DNA of 64,000 nt, taken from the NCBI GenBank assembly GCA_028023455.1, contig JAQFVV010000001.1, forward strand, positions 23,569,901-23,633,900. Reading direction: 5' to 3'. The stretch is from Epiperipatus broadwayi (taxonomy: Eukaryota > Onychophora > Udeonychophora > Euonychophora > Peripatidae). Positions 11,461 to 24,107 of this stretch are shown in pieces (within the stretch, counting starts at the first letter, position 1; each line of letters begins with the position of its first letter). The position numbers and the translations under genes are program-made. The notes under the pieces are model-generated. The model was not told the origin of the DNA. It saw only the letters and a list, made by a program, of their open reading frames with translations, and made no database searches.

Positions 11461-13125
11461 AACCCATTCTGAATTTAGACTAATAAATAGTCAATTATAA
11501 CATTATAAACTGCAATTATAAATTTCAAATTGCACTCAAAGTATTACTTAAATAATAAATGTATTAATACATACATATATATTACAGCTTCCAATTATTT
11601 AACAGTGACCATTTCCCTCCTAATTTTATTGTATCAATGACCATATATATTTATCTATGTTTACTTTTATGTATAATGTTGCATGATATTGTCTTTCTTT
11701 AAATTTTTTATTATCTTTACATTTTCCTCACAATTTATTATATATTTTGTTTCTGAATAATGACTAAATTGTCAACTTGGTATCTTTCCTTTTTATAGTT
11801 TTATTATGCTCTCTAGCTCTTTCAGTTGCACTTTTCCCTGAATAACCTATGTATATCATTATTGCATTTGTCTCATGTAATTGAATAAACAATTCCTATT
11901 CTATTATTAATACTATCATTCATTTTTGCATTGCATAATCATTTTATTAAATTTTTACTATTCTTCCATGCTATATTTACTTCATCATTTAACTTATATT
12001 TATTCTATATTATATATACTTCCACTCAATATGAAATTGAAATCCACTGCTTAGCTTTATCTATTTTCTTATTCCTCTGTTTTATATAATTTAAAATTTT
12101 CTTAATTAATTACTTTTCCATTATAATCATTTGTAAGTATATAAAATTAGAACTGTCTGCAAAGATATTTATGGAGTTGTATTTGATTATATAATTATAT
12201 GTTTGTTAGAGAAAACAAAGAATTGGTGTTTTTTTAATATCTATATTTTTTTAAATATTGATTTTCTTTTAGAGAAATTTAAATTATTTATTGTACTATG
12301 CAATATTTCATTAATTAATATTATGATTTTTATGTGATGTTTGTATCTTGATCAATGCCGTGTTATTAAATCAACTTTATTATTACTATTATGAATTGTT
12401 AAATGTATTCTAAATATGTACTTAGTGTATTTTTTCTTTCTACTATACAGTTTTTATGGGGCTGTTTTAATGTGTATATTCATAAAGTATAGTTAAATAA
12501 TATATATCAGAATATTTTGCAATGATTAAATTAAATATTTGATTTAATAAAAATTACTTTTTCTAGTGATTTTGATATATTGAATCTATTTAGTAATCTA
12601 GCACAAATCACATATTCTAGAAACCTTGTCTATTATATATTTTCTTATTAATTAAAAAATAATGCGTTAGTCTTCATTTTCTTTTAAAAAAATCTCATTT
12701 TACTTCCTACTCAAACAAACAAATCAATATTGTGAAAAAAAACCAACATCCTTCTATTATAATGGTCTTTTTCAAGAGTTTAGTCCAAATGTACTATAAA
12801 TGTCTGAAAAAAATTTTTTTTTTCCGTATTATATATTAGCATCACGTCAAAAAATAATATATATAACAAAAACGTTTCCTTTTTTAAAAAAGATGTTTTG
12901 TTATATTGTTTGCATATATATATATGTGTGTGTGTTTGTGTGTATAGTTTTGACATATTGGTACTATGTAATATCTAAAAAAATCTTTTTTTTTTCCATT
13001 TGTTCAGACATTTTGTAGAACATTTTTATTAATATAATGTTTTTATTTAAATTCTCGAAAAAGATCATATTAAATAGTTGGAATGCTTTTTTATTATTGA
13101 TAATATTAATTTGATTCTGAAAGAA
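11461..13125. other. AT-rich DNA; (TA)n(GT)n microsatellite near 12915-12945
   Basis: No recognised gene. A compound TATATA/TGTGTGTG tract lies within a low-complexity open frame at 12800-13018, which I do not support as a gene. Confidence 0.5.
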
Positions 13126-13196
13126 ACAAAAAAGTTTTTTTTTTTTTTTTTTTTAAAAAAAAGATGATTAGTGCTTTAAAAAAAAAAAAAAAAAAT
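13126..13196. repeat. Homopolymer pair T(n)/A(n)
   Basis: A run of about 20 T at 13135-13154 is followed by A-rich sequence and a run of about 17 A at 13179-13195. The two runs can pair as a hairpin. Confidence 0.8.
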
Positions 13197-15580
13197 TGTG
13201 TGCGTAAGAATTTTAATTTTGAAAAACATGAATCCAGATTTTGAACCAAATATATATAAAATAAAATAGATGAGAATATTATATATAAATAGAACTACAA
13301 TGTAAAAATTATGTTGTAACTGCGTTGTAGAAATGGAAATGGACAGTCAACACCTAATATCCATTATTAGTTCTAGTCTAGAAAATTTATAATTTACTGA
13401 TGACAATACCATGTTCAGATGCCTACTACAGATGTACCATCACTCATATATATAAAATCACCACTAGATTGTCCAGAGCAGATTTTTGGCAAAATAAAAA
13501 ATTGGCAGAGCAGACAATAATAAACAAAATGCTGGACAAATCTAACAATTAACAAGGCAATATTTATTAACAATTTAACAGCATAGTATATAATTCAATG
13601 GTAAGGTTGAAATACTACAGTTAATTTAAATGGGACTGAGATTGACTATTAATTAACCCATTTAAAAATATAGTGTATCTGACAGGTGATAGTTTAAATA
13701 TTACACTTCCTTTCAATTTTATTTTTAGTACTATTAATAATCCTTGAAGTTTATAAAGACTAGATTTATTGAGATGTACACACATATATCTTTTCCATTG
13801 AAATTAACAAACATTGAATACACAAGCAATCTTCCTCATTATATATGGTCAACTACACAGGCTATTACAAAAACAAAACCTCTAGTCAGTGCATTAGATC
13901 CAACCATGAAAAGAAACAAATAAGGAACAAAAATAAAAAAGCCTATTAATAACCTATGTTAGAAAGCAAAAATATATACATAATAATGGGAGGAAAGTTT
14001 CTTTACCCATTGGAAAACATCCACATCCACAAATATTTCAAGAGGGAACTTATAGAATGTCACTTTATTCATGTATTAATATACCAATAACCACAAATAT
14101 ATCAAACAGAAATAATAAAAAAACATGGGAGGCCAAAACATATAATAAGGTATATTAATATCTAGGTTCACTTTATACAATACACGGACACACATGCATA
14201 TCTGTTTTATTATTTTCAGATGTGTGATACACAGAGTAAACAAGAAAACTGCCAACAATTTAAACAGCTAATGATTTATAAAAATTATGCACACATATAT
14301 AGAATCAAGTACTTGTATATTAATGATTTTCAAACCTTCAGTGATGACATTAATTATCAAATAAGAGAACTATAAAATCAAATCTATCTTTTAAAATTCC
14401 TTTTTTTGAAACTTAAATTAAAAAACTTCTGACTAAAAGTAGCATGGACTGCAATTAACAGCAGCCTGGGGATGTGATTTTTTTTAAAATAAACCTACCT
14501 CAACATTATAAGGAGAACAAAAATTACTTTAATTTTTTTAAAAAAAAAAAATTTATAAAGAAAACCAAAAGATTAAACTTTAAAACTAGATTCAAACTAT
14601 CAGTTATGTCTAACACATATTAAGAGTAACAGTATAAATATAAAATCAAAACCTTTAATCTATATCTCACTGGCTTACTGGCAATGTCTTAATAAAACAG
14701 TTACTGAGAAAAGTTTACCTTCAGTCCAGAGAGGAGTTGGTAAAAGGCATACTATTTTCTGTAAAAGTGGAATTAGATAAATGTATATATATGCATATGT
14801 AGATAGGAGTTTCCATATCTTTTGTTGGTTTCATTGATCTGGTATAAGTGTTTGTCCTAGAATTGCTTCCATCATATTAAAAAAATGCATTTAATTGTAT
14901 AGTATATTTGAAGGTAGTAGTTGGCTGTGTTATTGGATACGCAGCAAGCAAGATTAAACATTGAAAACCTGTACTTACTTACTAGAGAGTGGAGCTGATT
15001 TCTTGGCATTTTAGCTGCTCATAATTTTTAATATGGCCACTAGTAGAAGTTCTGGATATCACATATTAAGCATTCAAGGTAACAATCACAAATAAAAGCA
15101 ATCATAGCAGAGTAGAGTATAGAATGGAACAGACTAGAACTAAATATATTAGAATAATTTTTAGCTGGTCTTTTTATAGCATTCAATGTAATTACTTAGT
15201 CTACTCATTTTCTAAGAATTTTTAACTAGCCAAACCAGTGATTACATTTTTAACTCAGATAAGCCAGTAATTATTTAATTTAATAGATTTACCAATTTTT
15301 TAATTAGATCATCTGAGGGGCGTACGGATAACTGAATATTAAAATCAGGAACAAAACTTAATAATTGATTTTTTAAAAAGGTTTTAATTAATAAAAACAA
15401 ACTTATTAATGATTGATAAAAAGTTTTATAGATTAAATATTGTTCCTGCAATATAAATTGTTTTACAGATTAATAATAATTCTAGTTACAAAATACATAT
15501 TTACTTTTTTTTACAAGTAAAAATAACCTGAACAACATAATAAATACAAGCCTATTAATGTGCATGCATATATCATACAA
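13197..15580. other. No recognised gene
   Basis: Mixed AT-rich sequence with some slightly richer patches (about 13380-13600 and 14690-15090). These could be old transposon fragments, but I cannot assign a family. Confidence 0.4.
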
Positions 15581-15584
15581 ACAT

Positions 15585-16140
15585 ATATAATATGGATATA
15601 AATACCATATATTTCAAACAAGTAAAGTTTATAAGGGAAATTTATAAAGATATATATGATATTGCATTTTATGCACCTCCTACATTAAACAAATTAATAA
15701 ATAATTTAAAAGATAAAACCTCATTTTAAAATAAAAATTGCATCATTTATAAATGGAGATGTAAGTGTGGCAGTGTATATATAGGGGAATCAAGATGTAC
15801 ATTGGAAAAAAAGAACTAAAGAGCACTTGATGTTATTAAGAAGGGTTCAAAAAATGAAACAAAATTGTAATGGAAATGATATTTCAGCATCATTTTTATG
15901 ACCATAATAGATTATGTAGATATGGTTTTAATTTGGATTAGAATAATGTAAAAATATTACAAATTGAGAGAAACAACAATAAAAGGAAAATATAGGAAGC
16001 TATGTTAATATATAAATTTAGGCAAGACTTAATAAACAGACAGGCAGCAAATGTAAAAACCACAGAATTGTGGGAAGGTTAGCTTTTGAAAGTGTTAGTT
16101 AACAAAGATTATGAAGATAGTCAAAACCACTCCTAAGTGG
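15585..16140 (+). pseudogene. Penelope-like element, truncated 3' copy (GIY-YIG end)
   Basis: This is a 5'-truncated copy of the 3' part of the PLE at 17487-19615, matching 19065-19615 closely. It encodes KWRCKCGSVYIGESRCTLEK, an intact-looking GIY-YIG core, at about 15752-15811. A one-base frame change then leads to KEHLMLLRRVQKM. Further along come NRLCRYGFNLD, ILQIERNN, REAMLIYKFRQD, LINRQAANVKTTELWEG, the usual PLE order of H/F.W/IL..E/R..EA..I/L...W. Because it precedes a longer copy in the same orientation, it occupies the position of a PLE pseudo-LTR. Broken by frameshifts and stops. Confidence 0.75.
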
Positions 16141-16390
16141 ATAAGTTTTTTTTAAAGTTGTACTTTACATATATTTGAATACTGTATTTATTAATATTCA
16201 ATTACAAGATTACATATATAACTTTGAAGAAATGCAGACATTGAATAAGGATATCATTACATATATATCAATGGAATTTAATATGAGAAATGAAATGTGG
16301 ATTATTAAATAATGGAAAAAAATAACTTTCAAAATAATCAACTTAAAATGTAGATTGCAGTTTTTATATAACTGTAGAATGTTAAAAGTA

Positions 16391-17329
16391 CACCTGGGTC
16401 TCGTTTTATGCCGTAGATAGGTTCCACAGAAAACCCACATTAAAAAAATCATACAAAAATAGACTTAATTTACCTTGAAAAATGGGGCATAGGTTCTGTA
16501 TTTTTCAGAATTTGCATAAAAGCAAAGCAACAAGGAAAAATTATTTTAAAATTCGCATTAGAAAAATAAGCAAATAAAGTATGACTAATAAAAAATTTCA
16601 AATATTTGAAAAAAATTAATACAAGACAAATTTTTTTTTACTTTTTTTATTAACTATAGTATTTAATTTTACATATTTCATACATATTTTAATCATAACC
16701 ACTAATGTTCATTTGTAAACTGGTAAGAAGTCAAGAATCTCAGAAATAATGCCCAGAAAACCTGTTAGCCACTTTATTTTTATTTGCGATGTGATGTACA
16801 ACTAGCGCCACTTTTAGTTTTGTGCTGTGTTAATGGTTTTCTGTTTCTATATTAAAAAAATGAAATCGTAATCAAAACAAAAAGATTATACATTATCATT
16901 AGAAAGATTATTTTCAGTTTATAAAATCTTCATTTTTTATTTTAAGAATCTAAAAGATTATTTATTTCTGTTATATATAACAAAATACGGTTTAAAAGTT
17001 TAAATTTTTTGAATATTTATTGTGATATTTTTATATGTAAATTTAAATCTATTATTATTATTATTATTTACTCATTAGTATAAATAGGTTATTTACATAG
17101 AAGCTAAAATTCTAAATACAGCTTCAGGCCGTATTCAAGTTAGCTGCTTATATAACATTATATTTTTGAAAAAAAAAAAATAGTATTTCAAGACAAAATA
17201 AGTTATTAATAATTTAAATTTCTTGATATCTAATAAATATAGTGAAATATGAAAGATATTAAGAAGAAACATAAATCACATAACTTCAAAATCGCATTAA
17301 AATAATCCGCATAAAATGAAACCCAGGTG
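16391..17329 (-). mobile_element. TA-flanked MITE, copy 2 (939 bp)
   Basis: The ends read TA|CACCTGGGTCTCG and ATGAAACCCAGGTG|TA. The body is the reverse complement of the MITE at 3454-4345, so copy 2 is inverted relative to copy 1. It lies between the truncated and the longer PLE copies. Length differs by 47 bp through small indels. An 80-codon minus-strand frame at its left end (16210-16452) is not supported as a gene. Confidence 0.75.
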
Positions 17330-17486
17330 TATATTCAAATTGTTTCCAAATAAACGTTAATAGGTCTTGCAAGTTGGCCGGAAATACTATGTTATATAAA
17401 AAAAATTGTATTGTGAAGTATAATTTTAGAGTGTAAATATTTGATATTTGAAAAAAGGCAATATTTAAAAAGTTTAAATTATTTAA

Positions 17487-19615
17487 TTGATATGCATAAC
17501 TGAGATGACTGGTTTAATTTTAAAAGTAACTATCAAGTATTATTTAATTGATATCATGAAAAAATGTATGAAATTTTATAGAAAATTTAACTTCTTGTAT
17601 GAGAAATGCTTTAAAAATCAGTCTCAAGATAACAATTATGTTAATTTATTGAATGTGGATCTTGGTTTTCAACAAAAATATATATTAAATCTGGGTGCAA
17701 AATATGTTGGTGGCGAATGGAAAAACAGTGATCTAGAATTGAAATCTGCAGTAGAAAATTCCTTAACAATAATTAAACATGATTCAGAAGTTGGTAAAGA
17801 TTTAGTAAAAAAAGTAAAGGAAAATAATTTTAAATATACAATGAATTATGATTGGAATGTACAAATATCTAAATTTAAAAAAATTATATCTAATAATCTA
17901 ATTTGTATAAAGGAAGATAAAGAACTAAGAATGTGTGTAATGCTAAAATTTGATTATGATAAAGTAATTTCTCAAATAAATAATCTTAAGTTTAAAAAAG
18001 TTGATAAAAATAAATATAGAAAATTTGTATATTCAATTTATTAATATTTTTAAAATAGCAAAAAATAATACGATTGACAATAATACATACTATAAGACTT
18101 ATCCTTTTGCTGCAATATGTCCAAAGATCTTTTCAAATATAAAACTGCATAAAGAAAATGAACCATTATGTTTAATGGTGGATTTTGGTGGGAGGCATTT
18201 TATTATGAAACATGTCAAATAGTGGAGAAAATGGTTCAGAAAATCCTTGGATTTGGTTAATATACAATATGTTCATTTAATTTTGCTGATAAAATTTGTG
18301 ATATTATTGATAATGATGTTATATGTATTTTAGATATAAGTGGGATGTATGGATCGATTAATTGGATAGCATCTTTAAAATTATTTCTAATGTGTTAAAT
18401 TTAAAAAATGTTAATGTGAAAATAATAAGATTTATAGTTGAGACATTAAGTTTTATTGATAAAAACATTTATGTGGTTTTTAAAAATAATTTTTATAGAA
18501 TGGATAATGGTTGGCCAATGGGTCTATCTGCAGTCACTCAAATATGTAATTTTGTAATTTTTACATATGAAGAGATTATTTTGAAAAAGGAGTGTTATCA
18601 AAAGGATATTACTGAATATTATCGATATGTAAATGATGTATTTGTATGTGGCAAGCCAAATATTAAAGAATTGTTTATGGAATTAAATAGTTTAGATGGC
18701 TTAAAATGGATCAAAACAGATGAAAAGTTAATGTGTGTTCAGTTTCTTGATCTTAAGATAACTAGAAATAGATGTAAACTAGATTACTGTATGATGATTA
18801 AATCAGTAGCAAAAAATGGTTACATTACATATAAGTCAAGGGTGTTAATGTCACATAAAATAGCAGGATTGAAGTTCTTTTTATTTAGAAATAACAATCT
18901 TTGTAAGTATTCATTGAATAAAGCAAAAATATTAAAAATGTATTCAAATGAATTGTTAAATGTTGGCTATGATTATAATCTTATATATAATACTATTAAA
19001 AATTTTAATAGGAAATATAATAATAAAAATGTTAATAATAAGGTTAATTCTACTATTAATAAAAAAATATGGATATCAATACTGTATATTTCAAATGAAC
19101 AAGTAAAGTTTACAAGAGAAATTTATAAAGATATATGTGATATAGCATTTTATGCCCTCCTGCATTAAACAAATTAATAATTTAAAAGATAAAACCTCAT
19201 TTTTAAATAAAAATTGCATAATTTATAAATGGAGATGTAAGTGTGGCAGTATATATATATATATATATATATACTGCCACACTTACATCTCCATTTGAAT
19301 ATATATATATATCTATATATTCATTCAAGATGTACATTGGAGAAAAGAAATAAAGAGTACTTGCTGTTATTAAGAAAGGTTCAAAAAATAAAACAAAATT
19401 GTAATAGAAATGATAATGTTTCAGCATCAGTTTTTATGACCATAAATTTGAATTATAATAATGTAAAAATATTGCAAATTGAAACAAATATAAAAGGAAG
19501 CCATGTTAATATATAAATTTAAGCAAGACTTAATAAACAGACAGGCAGCAAATGTCAAAATCACAGAATTGTGGGGAGGTTAGCTTTTGAAGGGGTTAGT
19601 TGACAAATACTAGGA
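17487..19615 (+). pseudogene. Penelope-like element with reverse transcriptase and GIY-YIG domain (broken)
   Basis: Three frames must be joined: 17487-18044, 18001-18222 and 18362-19168, followed by the C-terminus to about 19610. The third stretch carries the RT core: GWPMGLSAVTQICNF (motif B-like, 'GIPMGSPLSP' in relatives) from 18509, RYVNDVFV at about 18623, then LKWIKTDEKL and FLDLKITRN, the PLE 'F..E.....LPFLDV.I' block. Motif C reads YVND instead of YVDD, so a catalytic aspartate is lost at 18632. The GIY-YIG part begins with KWRCKCGS near 19229 and is interrupted by a 70-bp palindrome, resuming at SRCTLEK. Copies this broken cannot be active. The orientation matches the truncated copy upstream. 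GIY-YIG presence places it among the endonuclease-bearing PLEs rather than the telomeric GIY-YIG-less ones. Confidence 0.82.
19227..19296. repeat. Perfect 70-bp palindrome with (TA)n centre
   Basis: The left arm is AAATGGAGATGTAAGTGTGG followed by CAG and alternating TA; the right arm is its exact reverse complement, ending in CTCCATTT at 19296. The centre falls between 19261 and 19262. The left arm is PLE coding sequence; the related copy at about 15770-15800 has no palindrome, so this arose after the copies split. Confidence 0.95.
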
Positions 19616-19945
19616 TTTTTAAAAATGATTCCAAGCAGGGTAAATCTAGGAATTATCTAATTTGTAATAAGCTGCTTTATTTATTTATTGCTCACAGTAA
19701 TAGTTTATGGAGTTCTTCCTTCCTGAACTAGATTTATACATAATAGTTATAAAGAGTATGGGTTATGTTTAGTATTATAGACATCCAAATGATGATGATC
19801 CTGGTTGGCACAATAGTAATATTCTTTTATATTTCATATTATTTCTTTAGAAATTTAGTTTCTAGTTGGCCAGTACATTAATGGTATCAAGTACCAGAGC
19901 TTTGATTATAGTTAGGATGTTTTTAGTATCTTGGCATTTTTGATT
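19610..19945 (+). repeat. Interspersed repeat, copy 1 (about 335 bp)
   Basis: Blocks such as AATAAGCTGCTTTATTTATT, TTCCTGAACTA.ATTTAT, GATGATGATCCTG, TTGGCCAGTAC.TTAATGG and GGATGTTTTTAGTATCT are shared in order with 27690-28032. It starts right at the 3' end of the PLE. It encodes nothing I recognise; a solo LTR or MITE are both possible. Confidence 0.65.
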
Positions 19946-20265
19946 TATTGTTGTAGTTTGATGGAATAGTGCCTAAGTATATACATCCAGATAATTATTG
20001 TTTGTATTCCTGCCCTAGGTTTGACACTGGCTAAATAATTAGTCTGTCTGTAGTGGACCACTTTCAAATTTAGTCACAAGATTGATTTGATTTATTTTTG
20101 ATCATTCATGATGATGAATAATTATTACTTTTGTGTAATTCTTGTGAATTTATAGTTACTTGCTGATCTCTCATGCTCATTTTATATCTTATTATATTTT
20201 GTTTAAATTTAGTGATGATGATGGTTTCCCATCTCATAATTAATCCCTAATGTGGTGTACTGTTA

Positions 20266-20412
20266 TAAATGGCTACCCAATTGTAGGACCTGTAACTTCA
20301 GAATCTCTCTTATTAACCACTATTTCAGTACAGCTACAATTGTCACCCAACTTGTGAGACTCTTATTTTCTGTACAATTACACATGGCAACCCAACTGTG
20401 AACCTGGTGGTC
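20266..20412 (+). repeat. Primer-binding-site-like repeats of a decayed LTR retrotransposon
   Basis: TGGCTACCCAATTGTAGGAC (20270), TTGTCACCCAACTTGTGAGA (20339) and TGGCAACCCAACTGTGAACC (20385) are variants of one sequence, each preceded by ACAATT or TTATAA. They resemble the tRNA-Lys type binding site TGGCGCCCAACGTGGGGC known from retroviruses and LTR elements. A similar array follows the left LTR at 40185. Only short, decayed forms are seen here. Confidence 0.5.
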
Positions 20413-20779
20413 ACTGACAACATAATTTCAATCTCAGAAATACATCTGAAAAACAAAATTATATATTCTGATGCAGAATTAATTTAAACATTACTATGAA
20501 ATGTGACAAGAGTATAAAGGATGATTGTTATAATTTGATTATAAATTATAAAATAGAATTATTAATGTTTATTTAAGGAGTTCACATTTAAAGTTGAACA
20601 GAAAATAAAAGCATGATTTTAGAGATTAGATTGGTATTCATTGTTAAAATTTGTTTAGATATATTTTCAGCTTTGGTGATGGATGGAAGATTTTGTTGTT
20701 GGCTCGAGGATGCAATGTTCTCATGCAACTCTGTAGAGCATTCTTTCTCAGGTATTGCTTCAACCCTCTTACAGATTTT

Positions 20780-21080
20780 CATATTTTTATTGTTTATCAT
20801 GGTCCAGTTAACATAGTCCTGCCATGATTCTTAAACTATAAGTCTCCAAAAAAAGAAGTAAGGCATAGTTCTGTACTTTCCAGTCCCTAAGACTCAAAGA
20901 AGCAGAGCTTTGCAAAGATTTTTGCATTATTTTTGGTTGTAGTTTATGGTGTCTAAATTGATATAGATATTTAAGTGTTCATGCTGTATTGTATACTTAT
21001 AATCCAGTGACCAGATTCTGTATCTAATTCCAGGATTCTTTTGCTATCAGATGCTCATCAGATATCTAAGAAAGGTTTTG
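20780..21080 (+). repeat. LTR-retrotransposon leader, homologous to 40980-41330
   Basis: Ordered matches to 40980-41330 include GTTAACA.AGTCCTG.CATGATT, AAGTCTCC.A..A, GCATAGTTCT, GTGTTCATG.TGTAT and GATTCTTTTGCTATCAG. This ties the decayed element of 20.2-24.5 kb to the same family as the large non-autonomous element at 36.3-46.5 kb. A short piece recurs near 24830-24870. Confidence 0.5.
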
Positions 21081-21479
21081 ATAAATGTTTATTGACATGA
21101 ACTTGGTTTTTTACATGAATATGTATTATAATAAAAAATTTTTAAAAAAGGAAATCAGTCACACATCCATGAACAGGATAAAATTAGAGTAGGGAAAATC
21201 AATCAATCAAATAAATCCAGGTATTGGGACAATAAGGTTGAAAGAATGACATATGAGGGATAATAATAATAGTAGCAGTGTTAGGCAAGGTGAAATAGAG
21301 TTGCATGTAAGAGGAGATGGTGTTAAGCTTATTTTATGAGATATCTTTAAAACTTCATGTTTATATTTCCTGCATAAAAATAATTTAACATAGTTCTTTC
21401 TGAAAAGGAAAACCCAATCATATAAACATCTATCTGACAAGAGGAAAAGTGAAAAAGATGAAAGAAGGTGATTTCAAAG

Positions 21480-22265
21480 AAAATGACCAACGACCCAGAG
21501 AATAGAGGATGCTTCCATGTTATCATTAAAGAAGATAATAAAAAGAGACCAACAAAAAGAAGATAATAATAAACAAAGGGAAAAGAGTAAAAAGAGAGAC
21601 CAAGAAAGAGAAGATGATAATAAATAAAAAGACAAAGAGAATAAAAAAGAGACCAACAAAGAGAAAATGATAATAAACAAAGAGAAGAGAGTAAAAAAGA
21701 GACCAGCAAAGAGATTATAATAAACAAAGAGAAGAAGAGAAAAAAGAAACCAACAAGAGAAAAGAATATTAAAAAAATCACCAAAGAGAACAGCAAGTAG
21801 AAAAATAACAGAAGGAATGTTGAAAGATATAAAAATAGATATGCTATAGAAAATAAATGAAAAAAATAAAAAGTATGGCTAATGAAATAGCACATGAAAT
21901 CAAACAAATTCGAGAAGTTGTGAATGAAGTGAGACAAAATAAACTAAAAGAAGGTGTGAAAATAAAACAGATATTACAAAAAGTAATTGATAATAAAATA
22001 AGCTCAAGTGCAGAAGACAATAGAATATGTGAATAATTAAAGGCAAATTTGCCTCAAATTGATATTAGTGCCAATAGGGGACCTGGCTAATCAAATTAAA
22101 TTTCTGCAGGTCAGAGATGATGATAGAATCAGAGAAAGAGTAACTCAAAAAACAGCTATGTCTCCATTAAAAATGAAAGAACTTGAAAAGAAAAAAATAG
22201 AAAAAGGAAAAATAAATTGTCAATATATAAGCCAAATTGCCTGGAATTGTAAACCAATTCCTTAA
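21480..22265 (+). pseudogene. Charged, repetitive gag-like N-terminus of decayed LTR retrotransposon
   Basis: From about 21520 to 21790 a purine-rich 55-60-bp repeat (AAAGAGACCAACAAAGAG, GATAATAATAAACAAAGAG) encodes runs rich in K, E, R, D, Q and N, such as KEDNNKQREKSKKRDQERE, with stops in some copies. Downstream, 22059-22265 holds VPIGDLANQIKFLQVRDD and a Lys/Glu-rich tail. It immediately precedes the recognisable gag core at 22276. The purine strand is the sense strand; minus-strand hydrophobic frames across it (21347-21937) are shadows of the repeat. The likely role is the coiled, charged N-terminal part of a gag protein. Confidence 0.45.
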
Positions 22266-22275
22266 AATAAGGACT

Positions 22276-22446
22276 TTTTCAGGAAATGCTGGTCAGGCAC
22301 CCATTGAATTTGTCAATGGTCTGGAAAGATATTTCAGAATTAATGCCATGACTGAAGAGACAAAATTAGTAATAGCTTGATACCATCTACAAGGTGCACC
22401 CCAAGCATGGCATGATTTATTCATCCAGCCTCATAAATTTTATTGA
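22276..22446 (+). pseudogene. LTR retrotransposon gag core (broken)
   Basis: This frame reads FSGNAGQAPIEFVNGLERYF, then INAMTEETKLVIA, a stop, YHLQGAPQAWHDLF. It matches the retrotransposon gag pattern 'F.G.....EF...LE.YF......E..K......L.G.A..W'. The frame differs from the charged region just upstream by a shift, and a TGA interrupts it at the LVIA|YHL junction. It would form the capsid-like domain. Confidence 0.7.
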
Positions 22447-24107
22447 GTTTAAGCAAGTAATTATGAAGTGCTACTGGAATAAGGATTACCGGAAATAGGT
22501 TAAATATAAAGTATCTCAAGAGAAGTATTCTGGTGAGTACCACACTTCATTTTTTAGAAAGCAAGTGGCAAAATTGAGAGTGCTCATTTCATGTCCTCTC
22601 AGAGTTACAAATAATAATATTAAGACACAGCTTCCCAAGCCATATTGAAAGAATGTTAATTGGCACAGACACACATACAATTGAGTAGGTGGCTGAACTG
22701 TTAAACACATTTGACAGCAGCAAACCTGCATAGGCTGAAAGAGAAGAGGATTTAAACCATATAAATCAGCATATAGAGGAGACAATAATTCACATACACT
22801 CATATAAATGCCATCAATGGTAGTGCCACTATAAAAGAAAAAATGGAAATGAATTGGTAGCATCAATAGTCCTATCAGAGCTTGAATAATTAGTTCTGGA
22901 AGTGGACCAAACCATCACAAAAGAAATAGTTCTTCATTCCCTGACCAGAACACTAATCAAGTTAGAACAGAGCCTAAAAGCTTAAAAGGAAAACTATTTA
23001 AAAAGTTGGGACTTTGATAATCAGTTTCTCACAATGGGGTCCTATGATAATATTAGGAAAAAAAATACCTAAGAATAATGCAATATATGCCATGGAAAAT
23101 TTAATGTGATTGGGAGAAGATACCTCAATATTTATGCCAGAATTGTCCTAAAATTAGAATAACATAGAGGATATAATAGTAAAAGTCATATTAAATTCAC
23201 AAAACCAGGTATCTAAAGTATAAGAGACTATATGAGCAAAAAATGCTTATGAATTCTCATGGAAAACAATAGAAAATCCAAATTAGCTTAAAAACAGGTT
23301 TGGGTGAAAATGGAAATTGAAAAATCATGCATGAGCTTGTGAAAAGAGACTTCCACATTGCATAGAAATATTTTCATATATTATGAAGGAATAAACTCAT
23401 GCAACATGTAAGTCTAACCCCATGTGGACAAATAAAAGGCATTATGCAATAAAAGAAGGACTGATGCAGTACCATAAGAAGACTTAAATATATGATGAAT
23501 AGTAAAACCAGATAATATAAAAAACCAATTAGTAATGTATACTAATGTACTATATGGGCAGTAGGGTGCACAAAAATGCAAGATTGATTAGCTGTTGGTT
23601 TTACTGCACAAAGGGGTATAAAATGTCTTGTTAGTGGTTTATACATGTGACATGCCAAAGAACTAAGCCTCTTAATAAATTAAATATAGGATCACTAAGT
23701 CCCATAATACTAGAATGGTCAAATGAACTTTTGACTGGATTTTTATAGTCCACTGACCCCATTCAGAAAAATGAAATACCTGGTCGTGTGATAGGATTTA
23801 TTTGTAAAATGTGTACTTGCTTACCAATACCTAAGCTATTGCTTGAAATATCTATATATTGGAAACTCAACACTTGGCATCATAAAAAAATATTTTAGAC
23901 CATGGGACTCTATTATTAACTGAGTGGCAAAAATGAATTGAGAAACAAGGAATTGAGCATGACTTGACATCTATTCTTAATCCTCAATCCACTTCATGTA
24001 AGTAGGGTATGCATGAGTTAAGTTGACTGCTCAGGTTATATATTAATACCAACCATCATGGTTGGGTAAATCAAGTTAAACAAGTAGTAAACTATAAAAC
24101 TGGATTG
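22447..24107 (+). pseudogene. Degraded remainder of LTR retrotransposon gag-pol
   Basis: Frames are heavily interrupted. At about 23127-23160 a reading PQYLCQNCPKI resembles the first half of a gag zinc knuckle. I could not find reverse-transcriptase or RNase H motifs, and the 1.66 kb between the gag core and the integrase remains is too short for a full pol, so internal deletion is likely. Confidence 0.4.

Noticed and set aside
21347-21937. 196-codon minus-strand hydrophobic ORF, apparent membrane protein
   Set aside because: It is the complement of the purine-rich gag repeat; runs of Phe, Leu and Ser come from GAA/AAG-type repeats.
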